Positions 50,987 through 59,103 of a DNA stretch of 64,000 nt are shown here, one piece after another; the first letter of the stretch is position 1; every line of letters starts with the position of its first letter. Source of the DNA: Amycolatopsis thermophila (GTDB taxonomy: Bacteria > Actinomycetota > Actinomycetes > Mycobacteriales > Pseudonocardiaceae); NCBI RefSeq assembly GCF_030814215.1, contig NZ_JAUSUT010000001.1, positions 6,882,001 to 6,946,000 on the forward strand, written 5' to 3'. A program made the translations under genes and the position numbers. The notes under the pieces were generated by a model, which ran no database searches, was not told the origin of the DNA, and saw only the letters and a list, made by a program, of their open reading frames with translations.

Positions 50987-52534
50987 GTGAGAACGACGTC
51001 CGCCCGGTATTCCGGGCTCGCGCGGGCCACACTCGCCGGCCTGCTGGTCGCCGTGCTCGGCGCCTGCGTGCCCGCCACCGAGGGCGGCACCGGGACGGCA
51101 CGCGACGGCGACCCGGCCGCGCGCGTCACCGTTGCCATGAGCGTGCCGGCCAGCCAGTGGGACCCGATCGCCACCGTGAACGAGGTCGCGGACAACATGT
51201 ACTTCTCGCTGCTCTACGACCGGCTGCTGACGGTCGGCGCGAACGGCGAGATCCTCCCCCAGCTCGCGACGGGCTACACCGTCTCCGACGACGGCCGCTC
51301 GGTCCGCCTGGACATCCGTCCGGGCGCGACCTTCCAGGACGGTTCGCCGATCGACGCCGCGGCTGTGGTGGCGAACCTGGAACGAGCGCGCACCAGCGGC
51401 AAGGCGGTCGCCTCGTCCCGCCTGGCGGGCGTGACCGCGGTCCGCGCCGAGGGCGCTTCGGTGGTCCTCGACCTCGCCGCCCCCGACCCCGCGCTGCCCG
51501 CCGAGCTCACCAGTGTCGCGCTCTCGATCGCGGCGCCGTCGGCGTTCGGCCGGCTGGGCACCGAGCCCGTCGGCTCCGGTCCGTATCGGCTCGACCGGGC
51601 AGGCCAGGACCGCGTGTCCTTCACCCGCTACGACGGCTACTGGGACCGGGGCCCGCGGGCCGCCGGGTTCGACGTCGTCGCGATTCCGACGACGTCGACC
51701 CGGCTCAACGCCCTGCGGTCGGGCGAGATCGACTGGGCCTTCGTCAACCTCGACGCCGCCGCGGAGATCAAGCAGTTCCAGAGCGACCCCGCCTACCGGG
51801 TCACCCAGGTGCCGACCCGGTCGGTGTTCGCCCTGAACCTCGATACCCGCGTCAAGCCGCTCGACGACCCGCAGGTCCGCCAGGCACTGAGCGCGGCCAT
51901 CGACCGGAACCTGCTGAACAACTCACTGCTGGGCGGGATGTGCGCGCCGTCCGTCCAGCCGCTCGCCGCCGGCCCCGGCCACCTCGACGACGCACCGGCG
52001 GGCGGCCCCGATGTCGCGCGGGCCCGGGCGACCATCGCCGCACGAGCACCCGGGCTCGTCCTGCCCACCGTGGTGGCCAACGGGACCGCGGCCGCCACTC
52101 TCGCGGCAGCGCTGCAGCCGCAGCTCGCCGAGATCGGCGTGACGATGCAGATCAACTCCATCGACGGACGCTCGGCCCGGCCGGAGTTCCGGTCCGGCCA
52201 CTTCGCCGCGCTGCTGCAGCAGGTCAACGCCGAGGTGGACCCGCTGCTGCAGCTCCAGCTCAACTACGCCGGTCCGGACGCGCCCGGAGGGACTTCGCCA
52301 CAGCTGGCCGGCCTGCTCGCGGCCGCCGAGCAGCCACCGCTGGGAAGTCCACAACGGACGCAGTCGCTCGAGGCGGTCTCCCGCGAGCTCGTCGCGCAGC
52401 CGGTGCACATCGTCATCTGCGGGGTGCCCAACACCTACATCGCCGCCGCCGACGTCGTCGGAACGGACAAGATGCCGATGAGCGATGTCCTCAACCCGGC
52501 CGACGTCCGCACGCTCATGAAGGTCGCGGCATGA
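50987..52534 (+). CDS. ABC-type solute-binding lipoprotein, family 5 (orphan)
   Basis: A 515-residue SBP_bac_5 lipoprotein; the signal peptide ends at LGAC (Cys27). GSGPYRLDRAGQDRVSFTRY, GYWDRGPRAAGFDVVAIPTT and RQALSAAIDRNLLNNSL mark the family. It is the most divergent of the three paralogues. GTG 50987 has AGGAGG eight bases upstream. It is divergent from a CoA-transferase and followed by a strong hairpin. No transporter subunits accompany it. Confidence 0.9.
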   Translation: MRTTSARYSGLARATLAGLLVAVLGACVPATEGGTGTARDGDPAARVTVAMSVPASQWDPIATVNEVADNMYFSLLYDRLLTVGANGEILPQLATGYTVSDDGRSVRLDIRPGATFQDGSPIDAAAVVANLERARTSGKAVASSRLAGVTAVRAEGASVVLDLAAPDPALPAELTSVALSIAAPSAFGRLGTEPVGSGPYRLDRAGQDRVSFTRYDGYWDRGPRAAGFDVVAIPTTSTRLNALRSGEIDWAFVNLDAAAEIKQFQSDPAYRVTQVPTRSVFALNLDTRVKPLDDPQVRQALSAAIDRNLLNNSLLGGMCAPSVQPLAAGPGHLDDAPAGGPDVARARATIAARAPGLVLPTVVANGTAAATLAAALQPQLAEIGVTMQINSIDGRSARPEFRSGHFAALLQQVNAEVDPLLQLQLNYAGPDAPGGTSPQLAGLLAAAEQPPLGSPQRTQSLEAVSRELVAQPVHIVICGVPNTYIAAADVVGTDKMPMSDVLNPADVRTLMKVAA

Positions 52535-52544
52535 GCGTGTGAGG

Positions 52545-52577
52545 GGTGCGGGTCTGACGCGGCGTCAGACCCGCACC
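52545..52577 (+). terminator. Hairpin after the third lipoprotein
   Basis: GGTGCGGGTCTGACGC (52545-52560) pairs with GCGTCAGACCCGCACC (52562-52577), about ten bases after the stop. Confidence 0.75.
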
Positions 52578-52880
52578 GCTCCGGCGAACCAGCCGAAGCC
52601 GAATTGGTCGCCGAACACGGCCGTCCCGGAGCCGGGCGTGGCCGAGAGGCTCGACGAAGACCGGGTCACTGCCCGCGCACAGCGAGGCTGCCCGCCCGCA
52701 CGGCGATCCCTGTGGCACCGGGCCGGCGGCCGCGCACGGCCTCGATCGCGAGCCGGGACGCCTTCATCACGTCCTGCACCACGGCGTGCAGACAGGTCCT
52801 GATCGGCTCCGTGCGCCGAAGATCGGCGACGCTCGCCAGGAACTCCTCGACGACAACCGCCGGGTCCCGCGGCGCCGGGG
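52578..52880. other. Non-genic stretch with protein-like minus-strand frame
   Basis: About 300 bp between a terminator hairpin and the broken ferredoxin. A minus-strand frame (about 52870 down to the stop at 52666) gives protein-like sequence including VVVEEFLASVADLRRTEPIR. It has no plausible start, and I do not recognise the family. In one frame it continues from the shifted ferredoxin. It is probably the remains of a gene that once followed the ferredoxin. Confidence 0.35.
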
Positions 52881-53070
52881 TCACTCCACGACACCGATCG
52901 CGCCCTGCGGGCACGAATCCAGCCTCCTGCGCGATCCCCCGCCGCTCCGGCGAAACTGTCGTCCCGTCCGCTGCCGAGCACCCCTCGTCGTCGAGCGGGA
53001 ACACGTCCTCGTCGATCATCAGGCACCGTGCGTATCCCTGGCACTGCGACGGGTCGACCTTGATCCGCAT
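52881..53070 (-). pseudogene. Frameshifted 3Fe-4S ferredoxin
   Basis: From ATG 53070 (RBS GGGGAG) the frame reads RIKVDPSQCQGYARCLMIDE and PLDDEG, the N-terminal half of a P450-type ferredoxin with its first two cysteines. After IAQEA the proper C-terminus, DSCPQGAIGVVE followed by TGA at 52881, is in a different frame. A change of one or two bases near 52920-52930 would restore it. In the actual frame the third cluster cysteine is lost. It is divergent from the P450 at 53197, its natural partner, so that P450 would need another ferredoxin. A sequencing error is the alternative. Confidence 0.8.
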
Positions 53071-53108
53071 CATCGTCTCCCCGTGACGCAGACAGCCAAA
53101 GCTATTTG

Positions 53109-53116
53109 AGGATACT
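53109..53116 (-). promoter_or_regulatory. Shared AGGATACT box upstream of ferredoxin
   Basis: TTTGAGGATACTGTAAG; on the minus strand AGTATCCT, 38 bp above the ferredoxin ATG. It is the first of two boxes in this divergent region. Confidence 0.58.
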
Positions 53117-53146
53117 GTAAGCCCTGCTTGGCCACTGGTGGAAAAA

Positions 53147-53154
53147 AGTACACT
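53147..53154 (+). promoter_or_regulatory. Shared AGTACACT box upstream of P450
   Basis: AAAAAGTACACTCTTGTACT: the box is followed by a second GTACTC copy. It lies 42 bp above the P450 GTG and has the same core as the box at 28145. Confidence 0.5.
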
Positions 53155-53196
53155 CTTGTACTCTGCTGTGACCGGCGTCGCTCGAGGGAGAGTGAA

Positions 53197-54477
53197 GTGT
53201 CCGCAGCTACCGCCGCACCGGGCCCGGCCCCGTGGGCCACGTACCGCGACCACGATCTCGACGCGGAGTACGAGAAGGCGCTGAAAACGTCCGATGACTC
53301 GCTCCACGACCCGCATCCGATCTACGACGAACTACGCTCGCGGGGCTCGGTCTACCGGAGTGACGTGCTCACCGACGTGTTCAAGCTGCCGTACTCGATG
53401 GCGAACGCGGCGGGCGACAGGCAAGTGTTCACCTTCCTCAGCCACGACGCCTGCGCGCAGGCCTACCGCCACCCGGAGATCTTCAGCTCGACCGTGCTGC
53501 AGGAAACCGTCGGGCGCGTCCAGGGGAACAGCCTCATCACGTTCGACCCGCCCGAGCACACCCGGTTGCGCCGGCTGCTGACCGAGGCCTTCAACAAGAA
53601 GCAGTTCACCCGCTGGCGGGACGAGATCGTCGACCCCGTGGTCCAGGAGGTCTTCGCCCGGTTCGCCCAGCGTGGGTCCGCGGACCTGATGCGGGAGTTC
53701 GCACTCTGGCTGCCCATCCGGGTCGTGCACGAGATCATCGGCCTCGACGCCGGGCTGCTCGGCGAGTTCACCCGGCTCGCCGTCGGGCTCCAGCTCGTCA
53801 AGACCCGCCCCGACATCGCCGGCGCCGCGTCGCAACGTCTGGCCGAACTGTTCGGCGAGGTGATCGACCGGCGCCGGCGCGAACCCGGCAACACCACGGT
53901 CGACGTGCTGATCGACGCGCGGGTCGACGGCGAGCACCCGCTCACCGACGAGGAGATCCTGTCCTTCCTGCGCGTGCTGCTCGTGGCGGGCGGGGAAACG
54001 ACCACCCGCGGTCTCGGCTCGCTCCTGGTCGGCCTGCTCAACGACCCCGAGCAGCTCGACCTGCTGCGTCAGGACCGCACCCTGCTGCCCCAGGCGGTCG
54101 AAGAGGCTCTTCGCTGGGAGTCCCCCACCCAGTTCAACTACCGCCTCACCAAGGCCGACGTCGAAATCGACGGCGTGCACATCCCGGCGGGCGCGGGCAT
54201 CAACCTGTGCATCGCCGCAGCGAACCGGGATCCGATGCGCTACGAGGACCCGCACCGCTTCGACATCCGCCGCAAGCCCCGCAGCCACCTCGCCTTCGGC
54301 TTCGGAGCCCACCTGTGCATCGGCATGCACGTGGCCCGGACGGAGATCACGCTCGCGATGAACGCGGTGCTGGACCGGCTCCCGGGCGTGCGCCTCCCGG
54401 CCGGCCACGGCCCGCTGACCATCGAGGGCTCCACCTTCCGCAACCCGTCGACGATCCCCATCGAGTGGGACGTCTGA
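53197..54477 (+). CDS. Cytochrome P450
   Basis: A 426-residue P450. The I-helix LLVAGGETTTRGLGSL (about 265) has the Glu-Thr pair, EEALRWESP carries ExxR, and FGFGAHLCIGMHVARTEI (about 370) is the haem loop. It should hydroxylate a pathway compound. GTG 53197 has GGGAG seven bases upstream; a longer frame from 53128 would include the promoter box. The divergent ferredoxin is frameshifted, so electrons probably come from the ferredoxin at 35388 or elsewhere. An aldehyde dehydrogenase follows 54 bp later, then a GMC oxidoreductase, suggesting an oxidation series from C-H to acid. Confidence 0.93.
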   Translation: MSAATAAPGPAPWATYRDHDLDAEYEKALKTSDDSLHDPHPIYDELRSRGSVYRSDVLTDVFKLPYSMANAAGDRQVFTFLSHDACAQAYRHPEIFSSTVLQETVGRVQGNSLITFDPPEHTRLRRLLTEAFNKKQFTRWRDEIVDPVVQEVFARFAQRGSADLMREFALWLPIRVVHEIIGLDAGLLGEFTRLAVGLQLVKTRPDIAGAASQRLAELFGEVIDRRRREPGNTTVDVLIDARVDGEHPLTDEEILSFLRVLLVAGGETTTRGLGSLLVGLLNDPEQLDLLRQDRTLLPQAVEEALRWESPTQFNYRLTKADVEIDGVHIPAGAGINLCIAAANRDPMRYEDPHRFDIRRKPRSHLAFGFGAHLCIGMHVARTEITLAMNAVLDRLPGVRLPAGHGPLTIEGSTFRNPSTIPIEWDV

Positions 54478-54531
54478 GCCCCCACCGAACCGTCGCCCGG
54501 CCGGACAGACCGGCGGAGAATGAGGAACGCA

Positions 54532-55983
54532 GTGCCTGGATATGACTACGACCGGATCCTGATCGGCGGCCGCTGGACCGAACCCGCGAGCCCCGAGAAG
54601 GTCGATGTCGTCTCCCCCGCGACCGAGGAGGTCGTCGCGCGGATCCCCCGCGTCACCGCCGCCGACGTGGACCGAGCCGTCGACGCCGCGCGGGAGTCGT
54701 GGCGGCGGCGGGAGTGGCGCGACGCCCCACCGGACGAGCGTGTCGCGGCGGTCCGCCGGCTGGCCGGCCTGCTCGCGGAGCACGCCGATGACCTGGCCCA
54801 GCGCGTCACGAGCGAGATGGGCTCCCCGATCACGATGTCGAAGGGCAGCCAGGCCGGGGCCATCGGCCTCGTCCGCTCGTTCGCCGACGCTTACGAGAAG
54901 CTGACGCTCGAAGAACGCAGGCCGGGTCCGCGCGGGCCGGCGTGGATCCTGCGGGAGCCGGTCGGTGTGGTGGCCGCGATCTCGCCCTGGAACGGGCCGC
55001 TGTTCCTGTCCCTGGTCAAGGTCGTCCCGGCCCTGCTGACGGGGTGCTCGGTCGTGGCCAAACCGGCGGTGGAGACCCCCCTGACCGGGTTCGTGCTCGG
55101 CGAGCTGCTCCAGCGGGCCGGCATTCCCGACGGGGTCGTGAGCATCCTGCCCGCCGACCGCGACGCCGGGCAGCACCTCGTCGCCCACCCGGGGATCGAC
55201 AAGGTGACCTTCACGGGCAGCACGGCCGCGGGCCGCCGGATCGCCGCCACCTGCGGCGAGCAGCTCAAGCGGGTGAGCCTCGAGCTGGGGGGCAAGTCGG
55301 CGGCACTCGCCCTCGACGACGTCGAGGTGGACGTGCTGGTGCCGGCGCTGCTCGCCGGGTCGTTCTACAACAGCGGTCAGGCGTGCAACGCGCTGACCCG
55401 GCTGGTCGTGCACACCTCCCGCCACGACGAGGTCGTCGACGCGCTCATCGACGGGGTCAAGGGGCTCGTCGTCGGCGATCCGGCCGATCCGAAGACCCAG
55501 ATCGGCCCGATGGCTTCGGCCACGCAGCGCGCGCGGGTGGAGAGCTACATCGAGGCCGGACGCGCCGAAGGCGCCACGGTCGCGTGCGGCGGCGGACGAC
55601 CGGCCGGCCTGCCCCGCGGATGGTACGTCGAGCCGACCGTCTTCACCGGCGTGGACAACTCCATGCGCATCGCCCAGGAGGAGATCTTCGGGCCCGTCCT
55701 GTCGGTGATCCCGTTCGACGGCGGCGACGAAGCGGCCGTCGCCATCGCCAACGACTCGGACTACGGCCTGCACGGCGCGGTGTTCACCGCCGACCCGGAG
55801 CGCGCGCTCGCGGTCGCCCGGCGTGTCGAGAGCGGCACCTTCACGCTCAACGGCTACCTGACCAACACCGCCGCGCCCTTCGGCGGGCTCAAGGCCAGCG
55901 GGCTCGGCCGCGAGTTCGGACCGGAAGGGCTCGGCGAGTTCCTCGAGTACCGGACGATCAACGACCCGCGCGCCTCCGCCTGA
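54532..55983 (+). CDS. Aldehyde dehydrogenase (NAD(P)+-dependent)
   Basis: A 483-residue aldehyde dehydrogenase: AISPWNGPLFLSLVKVVPAL (about 150), FTGSTAAGRRIAA (about 230), LELGGKSAALAL (general base Glu) and NSGQACNALTR (nucleophile Cys, about 288), then EEIFGPVLSVIPF and PFGGLKASGLGREFG. GTG 54532 with GAGG at about six bases is preferred; ATG 54520 is in frame but closely abuts its purine stretch. It lies between the P450 and the GMC oxidoreductase and probably converts the aldehyde they produce to an acid. Similar to the enzyme at 28230. Confidence 0.92.
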   Translation: MPGYDYDRILIGGRWTEPASPEKVDVVSPATEEVVARIPRVTAADVDRAVDAARESWRRREWRDAPPDERVAAVRRLAGLLAEHADDLAQRVTSEMGSPITMSKGSQAGAIGLVRSFADAYEKLTLEERRPGPRGPAWILREPVGVVAAISPWNGPLFLSLVKVVPALLTGCSVVAKPAVETPLTGFVLGELLQRAGIPDGVVSILPADRDAGQHLVAHPGIDKVTFTGSTAAGRRIAATCGEQLKRVSLELGGKSAALALDDVEVDVLVPALLAGSFYNSGQACNALTRLVVHTSRHDEVVDALIDGVKGLVVGDPADPKTQIGPMASATQRARVESYIEAGRAEGATVACGGGRPAGLPRGWYVEPTVFTGVDNSMRIAQEEIFGPVLSVIPFDGGDEAAVAIANDSDYGLHGAVFTADPERALAVARRVESGTFTLNGYLTNTAAPFGGLKASGLGREFGPEGLGEFLEYRTINDPRASA

Positions 55984-56013
55984 GCCGCTCCCCGCATCGC
56001 GATCGGAGAAATC

Positions 56014-57645
56014 GTGACAGCCCACCAGGAATGGGACTACATCGTCGTCGGCGCCGGCTCGGCGGGCTGCGTGCTCGCGGACCGGTTGTCGGAGTCACCG
56101 GACAACCGCGTGCTGGTGCTGGAGGCGGGCGGGTCCGACCTGCACCCGATGGTGCAGTTGCCCGTCGGCCTCTACCGCATGCCGCGCGGTCTGGACTGGA
56201 ACTACAGCGCGGAGCCCGACCCCTCACTCGGCGGCCGCACCGACAAGTGGGCCGCCGGCAAGGTGCTCGGCGGCAGCAGCTCGGTCAACGGGATGATCTG
56301 GGTCCGCGGTGACCCGGCCGACTTCGACGAGTGGGAGAAGCTGGGCGCCACGGGGTGGGGATACGCGGATGTGCTGCCCTACTTCAGGCGAGCGGAGACC
56401 TACCGACGTGGCAGTGACCGCTTCCGCGGCGGCACCGGTCCCCAGCACGTGGCACCGGTCGGCGTGCGGCACCCGCTCAACGACGCCTTCCTGATGGCCG
56501 CGACCCAGGCGGGCCTGCCGTTCAACCCGGACTACAACGGCGAACGCCAGATCGGCGCGGCGCGGACGCAGGTGTCCCAGCGCCGCGGCATCCGGTGGAG
56601 CACTGCGCGCGGTCACCTCGCCCGTGCCCGGCGGCGCCGCAACTGCACGGTCTGGACGCACGCGCAGGTCCTGCGCGTGCTCGTCGAAGGCGGACGTGCG
56701 GTGGGCGTGGAGGTCCGCCGCGGGAACACCGTGACGCAGCTCCGTTGCGCAGGCGAGGTCGTGCTCAGCGCAGGCGCGATCGCCAGCCCGCGCCTGCTGA
56801 TGCTCTCCGGGATCGGGCCGGCTGACCACCTGCGCGAGCACGGCGTCCCGGTGCTCGCGGACGTGCCCGGCGTGGGCCGCAACCTCCAGGAGCACGCCTG
56901 CGCGCCGATGTCGTTCGAGGTCAACGTCCCCAGCCTGAACCAGGAACTGCACGCGTGGGGGTTCCTCCGGCACGGGCTGGACTTCGTGCTGCGCGGGCAG
57001 GGCGGCGCGACCGCCACGGCGGCCCAGGCGCTGCTGTTCGGCACCTTCTCCCCGGAGAGCACCCGCACCGATTTCGAGGTCATGTTCGCGCCGTTCGGGT
57101 TCGAGCACGGCAAGGCCAAACGGAAGAAGGGCGACGGGCACGACGTCCACGCCATGCAGCTGGCGAAGAACGCGGTCGGTCGCGCCCTGCTCTGCCCGGT
57201 GCATCCCCAGGGTCGCGGCAGCATCACGTTGCGGTCCGCCGATCCCCTGGCGCCGCCCCGCATTGACCGTCCGATGTACGGCGATCCGCGCGACCTGCAG
57301 GCGATGGTCGAGGTCTTCCGCTTCATGCGGAAGGTCACGGCGGCGCCGGCGTTCCGCAAGTACATCCGCGCGGAGGTCCTCCCTGGCCCTTCTGTGCAGA
57401 GCGACGAGGAGCTCGTCGAGGTCATCAAGCGGACCAGCTACGGCGGGCAGCACGCCGCCGGGACCTGCCGGATGGGGTCCGGCCCCGAGGCTGTGGTCGA
57501 CCCCGAGCTGAGGGTCAGCGGTGTCGACGGGCTGCGCGTCGCGGACGCCTCCGTCATGCCCACGCTGCCCAGCGGCAACACCAACGCCGCGACGATCATG
57601 ATCGGCGAGAAGGCCGCCGATCACGTGCTGACCAGCGCCCGGTAA
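56014..57645 (+). CDS. GMC-family FAD oxidoreductase
   Basis: A 543-residue glucose-methanol-choline oxidoreductase: VVGAGSAGCVLADRLSE (about 11-27) binds FAD, KVLGGSSSVNGMIWVRG (about 86-102) and LSAGAIASPRLLMLSGIGP (about 250-268) are GMC signatures, and GGQHAAGTCRMG (about 480) has the catalytic His, with PSGNTNAATIMIGEKAAD near the end. It oxidises an alcohol to an aldehyde. GTG 56014 has CGGAGAA five bases upstream, 30 bp after the aldehyde dehydrogenase. The order P450, dehydrogenase, oxidoreductase gives hydroxylation, alcohol oxidation and aldehyde oxidation in one operon. Ended by a 19-bp hairpin. Confidence 0.92.
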   Translation: MTAHQEWDYIVVGAGSAGCVLADRLSESPDNRVLVLEAGGSDLHPMVQLPVGLYRMPRGLDWNYSAEPDPSLGGRTDKWAAGKVLGGSSSVNGMIWVRGDPADFDEWEKLGATGWGYADVLPYFRRAETYRRGSDRFRGGTGPQHVAPVGVRHPLNDAFLMAATQAGLPFNPDYNGERQIGAARTQVSQRRGIRWSTARGHLARARRRRNCTVWTHAQVLRVLVEGGRAVGVEVRRGNTVTQLRCAGEVVLSAGAIASPRLLMLSGIGPADHLREHGVPVLADVPGVGRNLQEHACAPMSFEVNVPSLNQELHAWGFLRHGLDFVLRGQGGATATAAQALLFGTFSPESTRTDFEVMFAPFGFEHGKAKRKKGDGHDVHAMQLAKNAVGRALLCPVHPQGRGSITLRSADPLAPPRIDRPMYGDPRDLQAMVEVFRFMRKVTAAPAFRKYIRAEVLPGPSVQSDEELVEVIKRTSYGGQHAAGTCRMGSGPEAVVDPELRVSGVDGLRVADASVMPTLPSGNTNAATIMIGEKAADHVLTSAR

Positions 57646-57688
57646 CGGCCGGTCCGCTCTGTCACGGGTCGACGGTCACACCGAACGA

Positions 57689-57733
57689 GCCACCGCCCCG
57701 GACCAGCTGATCACGCTGGTCCGGGGCGGTGGC
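57689..57733. terminator. Perfect 19-bp hairpin between convergent operons
   Basis: GCCACCGCCCCGGACCAGC (57689-57707) pairs perfectly with 57715-57733, loop TGATCAC. It lies between the GMC oxidoreductase and the convergent MFS gene. Confidence 0.82.
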
Positions 57734-57745
57734 GTTGTCCGGACC

Positions 57746-59032
57746 TCAGTTCTTCTCCACCGGTTGCGAGACGAGAGCCATGGCCGGGACCCGCTGCTGC
57801 CGTGCCCGATCGAGCATCACGACGACGACACCGACCGCAGCCGGGAGTACGAAGAGGTAGAAGCTCCAAGCCATGGTCAGGCCGGCACCGACGATCCATC
57901 CGCCGATCAGCGGTGCCACGACACCGCCGATCTTGGCCACCCCCATCATCGCGCCGAGCGCGGAACCGCGGACGCTGGGGTCGAACCGGGTGGCCGAGTG
58001 GCTGTTGAGCAGGCTGATGGTGCCCTGGGTTCCGATCCCCGCCAGCACAAGGCCGGCGTAGAGCAGCCAGGCCGGGGGATCGACCGAAAGCAGCAGCAAC
58101 GACAACACCGCGATGCCGAAACCGAGGACCAGGACACGTTGGCCGCCGAAGCGGTCGGCCAGCCTGCCCAGTACGAGGTCGCCGACGACCGCTCCCGCCG
58201 ACAGGGTCAGCAGCATCGCCAACGCGGACCCGAGAGGGTAGCCGGCATGCCGCATGATCTCGGGCAGCCAGGTGTTGAGCCCGTAGGCGAGGATCTGCGC
58301 CAGCAAGCCCGCGATGGCGAACACCACCAGTGGCCTCAACTGCGGGCGGCGCACCAAGGCCGACAAACGCGCTCGCCGGGCCGCCTCGGGCGCCTCCGGC
58401 ACGGGTATGCCGAACCGCCGCGCGATCGCACCGGCTTCCTCCGGCCGGCCCTTCGCCGCCAGGTAGGCCGGCGACTCGGGCAGCCAGCGCCACGCCACGG
58501 GTGCCAGCACGACCAACGGAATGACGCCGATCGCATAGATCACCCGGAACCCGGCCGACTGCACCAGCGCGATCGACACCACCGCGCCCAGGATCATGCC
58601 GACGCCGTAGCCGGTGTTCATCACCGCCACCGCGAAGTTGCGCCTGGTGTGCGGAGCGAACTCAATGGTGAGCGCGACCGCGATCGGCATCACGCCGCCG
58701 AGCCCGAGGCCACACAATGCGCGGCACACACCGAACACGGCCGGCCCCGGCGCGATCGCGCACAGACCCATGCACACCGAGAACAACGACACGCTGAACA
58801 GCAGCATCCGCCGCCGCCCGATCAGGTCGGTGACCACCCCGGCCAGCAGCGCCCCGATCAACATCCCGGCGACCGCGCCACTACCGATGGCGCCTGCCGT
58901 GGCCGCGTCCATGCCCCACGGCTTGTAATCGAGCAGGCTGGGCACGGTCGCGCCATAGACCGCCAGGTCATATCCGTCGCACACCACGGTCGCGAAACAC
59001 AGTCCGGCGACCAGTAGCCATCGTTTGCTCAT
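57746..59032 (-). CDS. MFS transporter, aromatic/cyclic acid:H+ symporter (AAHS) type
   Basis: A 428-residue transporter of about twelve helices. VVCDGYDLAVYGATVPSLL in helix 1 is the AAHS signature shared with PcaK-type importers; DLIGRRRMLLFSVSLFS and the later LADRFGGQRVLVLG are the MFS loops. The family imports aromatic or alicyclic carboxylates with protons. ATG 59032 has GGGAG nine bases upstream; longer frames overlap the P450 region. It is downstream of a P450 gene on the same strand (71 bp), so it probably belongs to the operon beginning at 62564 or 61513. Confidence 0.88.
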   Translation of the reverse strand: MSKRWLLVAGLCFATVVCDGYDLAVYGATVPSLLDYKPWGMDAATAGAIGSGAVAGMLIGALLAGVVTDLIGRRRMLLFSVSLFSVCMGLCAIAPGPAVFGVCRALCGLGLGGVMPIAVALTIEFAPHTRRNFAVAVMNTGYGVGMILGAVVSIALVQSAGFRVIYAIGVIPLVVLAPVAWRWLPESPAYLAAKGRPEEAGAIARRFGIPVPEAPEAARRARLSALVRRPQLRPLVVFAIAGLLAQILAYGLNTWLPEIMRHAGYPLGSALAMLLTLSAGAVVGDLVLGRLADRFGGQRVLVLGFGIAVLSLLLLSVDPPAWLLYAGLVLAGIGTQGTISLLNSHSATRFDPSVRGSALGAMMGVAKIGGVVAPLIGGWIVGAGLTMAWSFYLFVLPAAVGVVVVMLDRARQQRVPAMALVSQPVEKN

Positions 59033-59103
59033 ACCCTCGACTCCCTTGTCCAGGCGCTGGCGGGCGTCGGAGACGCCACCGCACCGCGTACTGTCCGGGC
59101 TGG

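Noticed and set aside
53332-56025. 897-codon minus-strand open frame
   Set aside because: Antisense to a P450 and an aldehyde dehydrogenase that both have full catalytic motifs.
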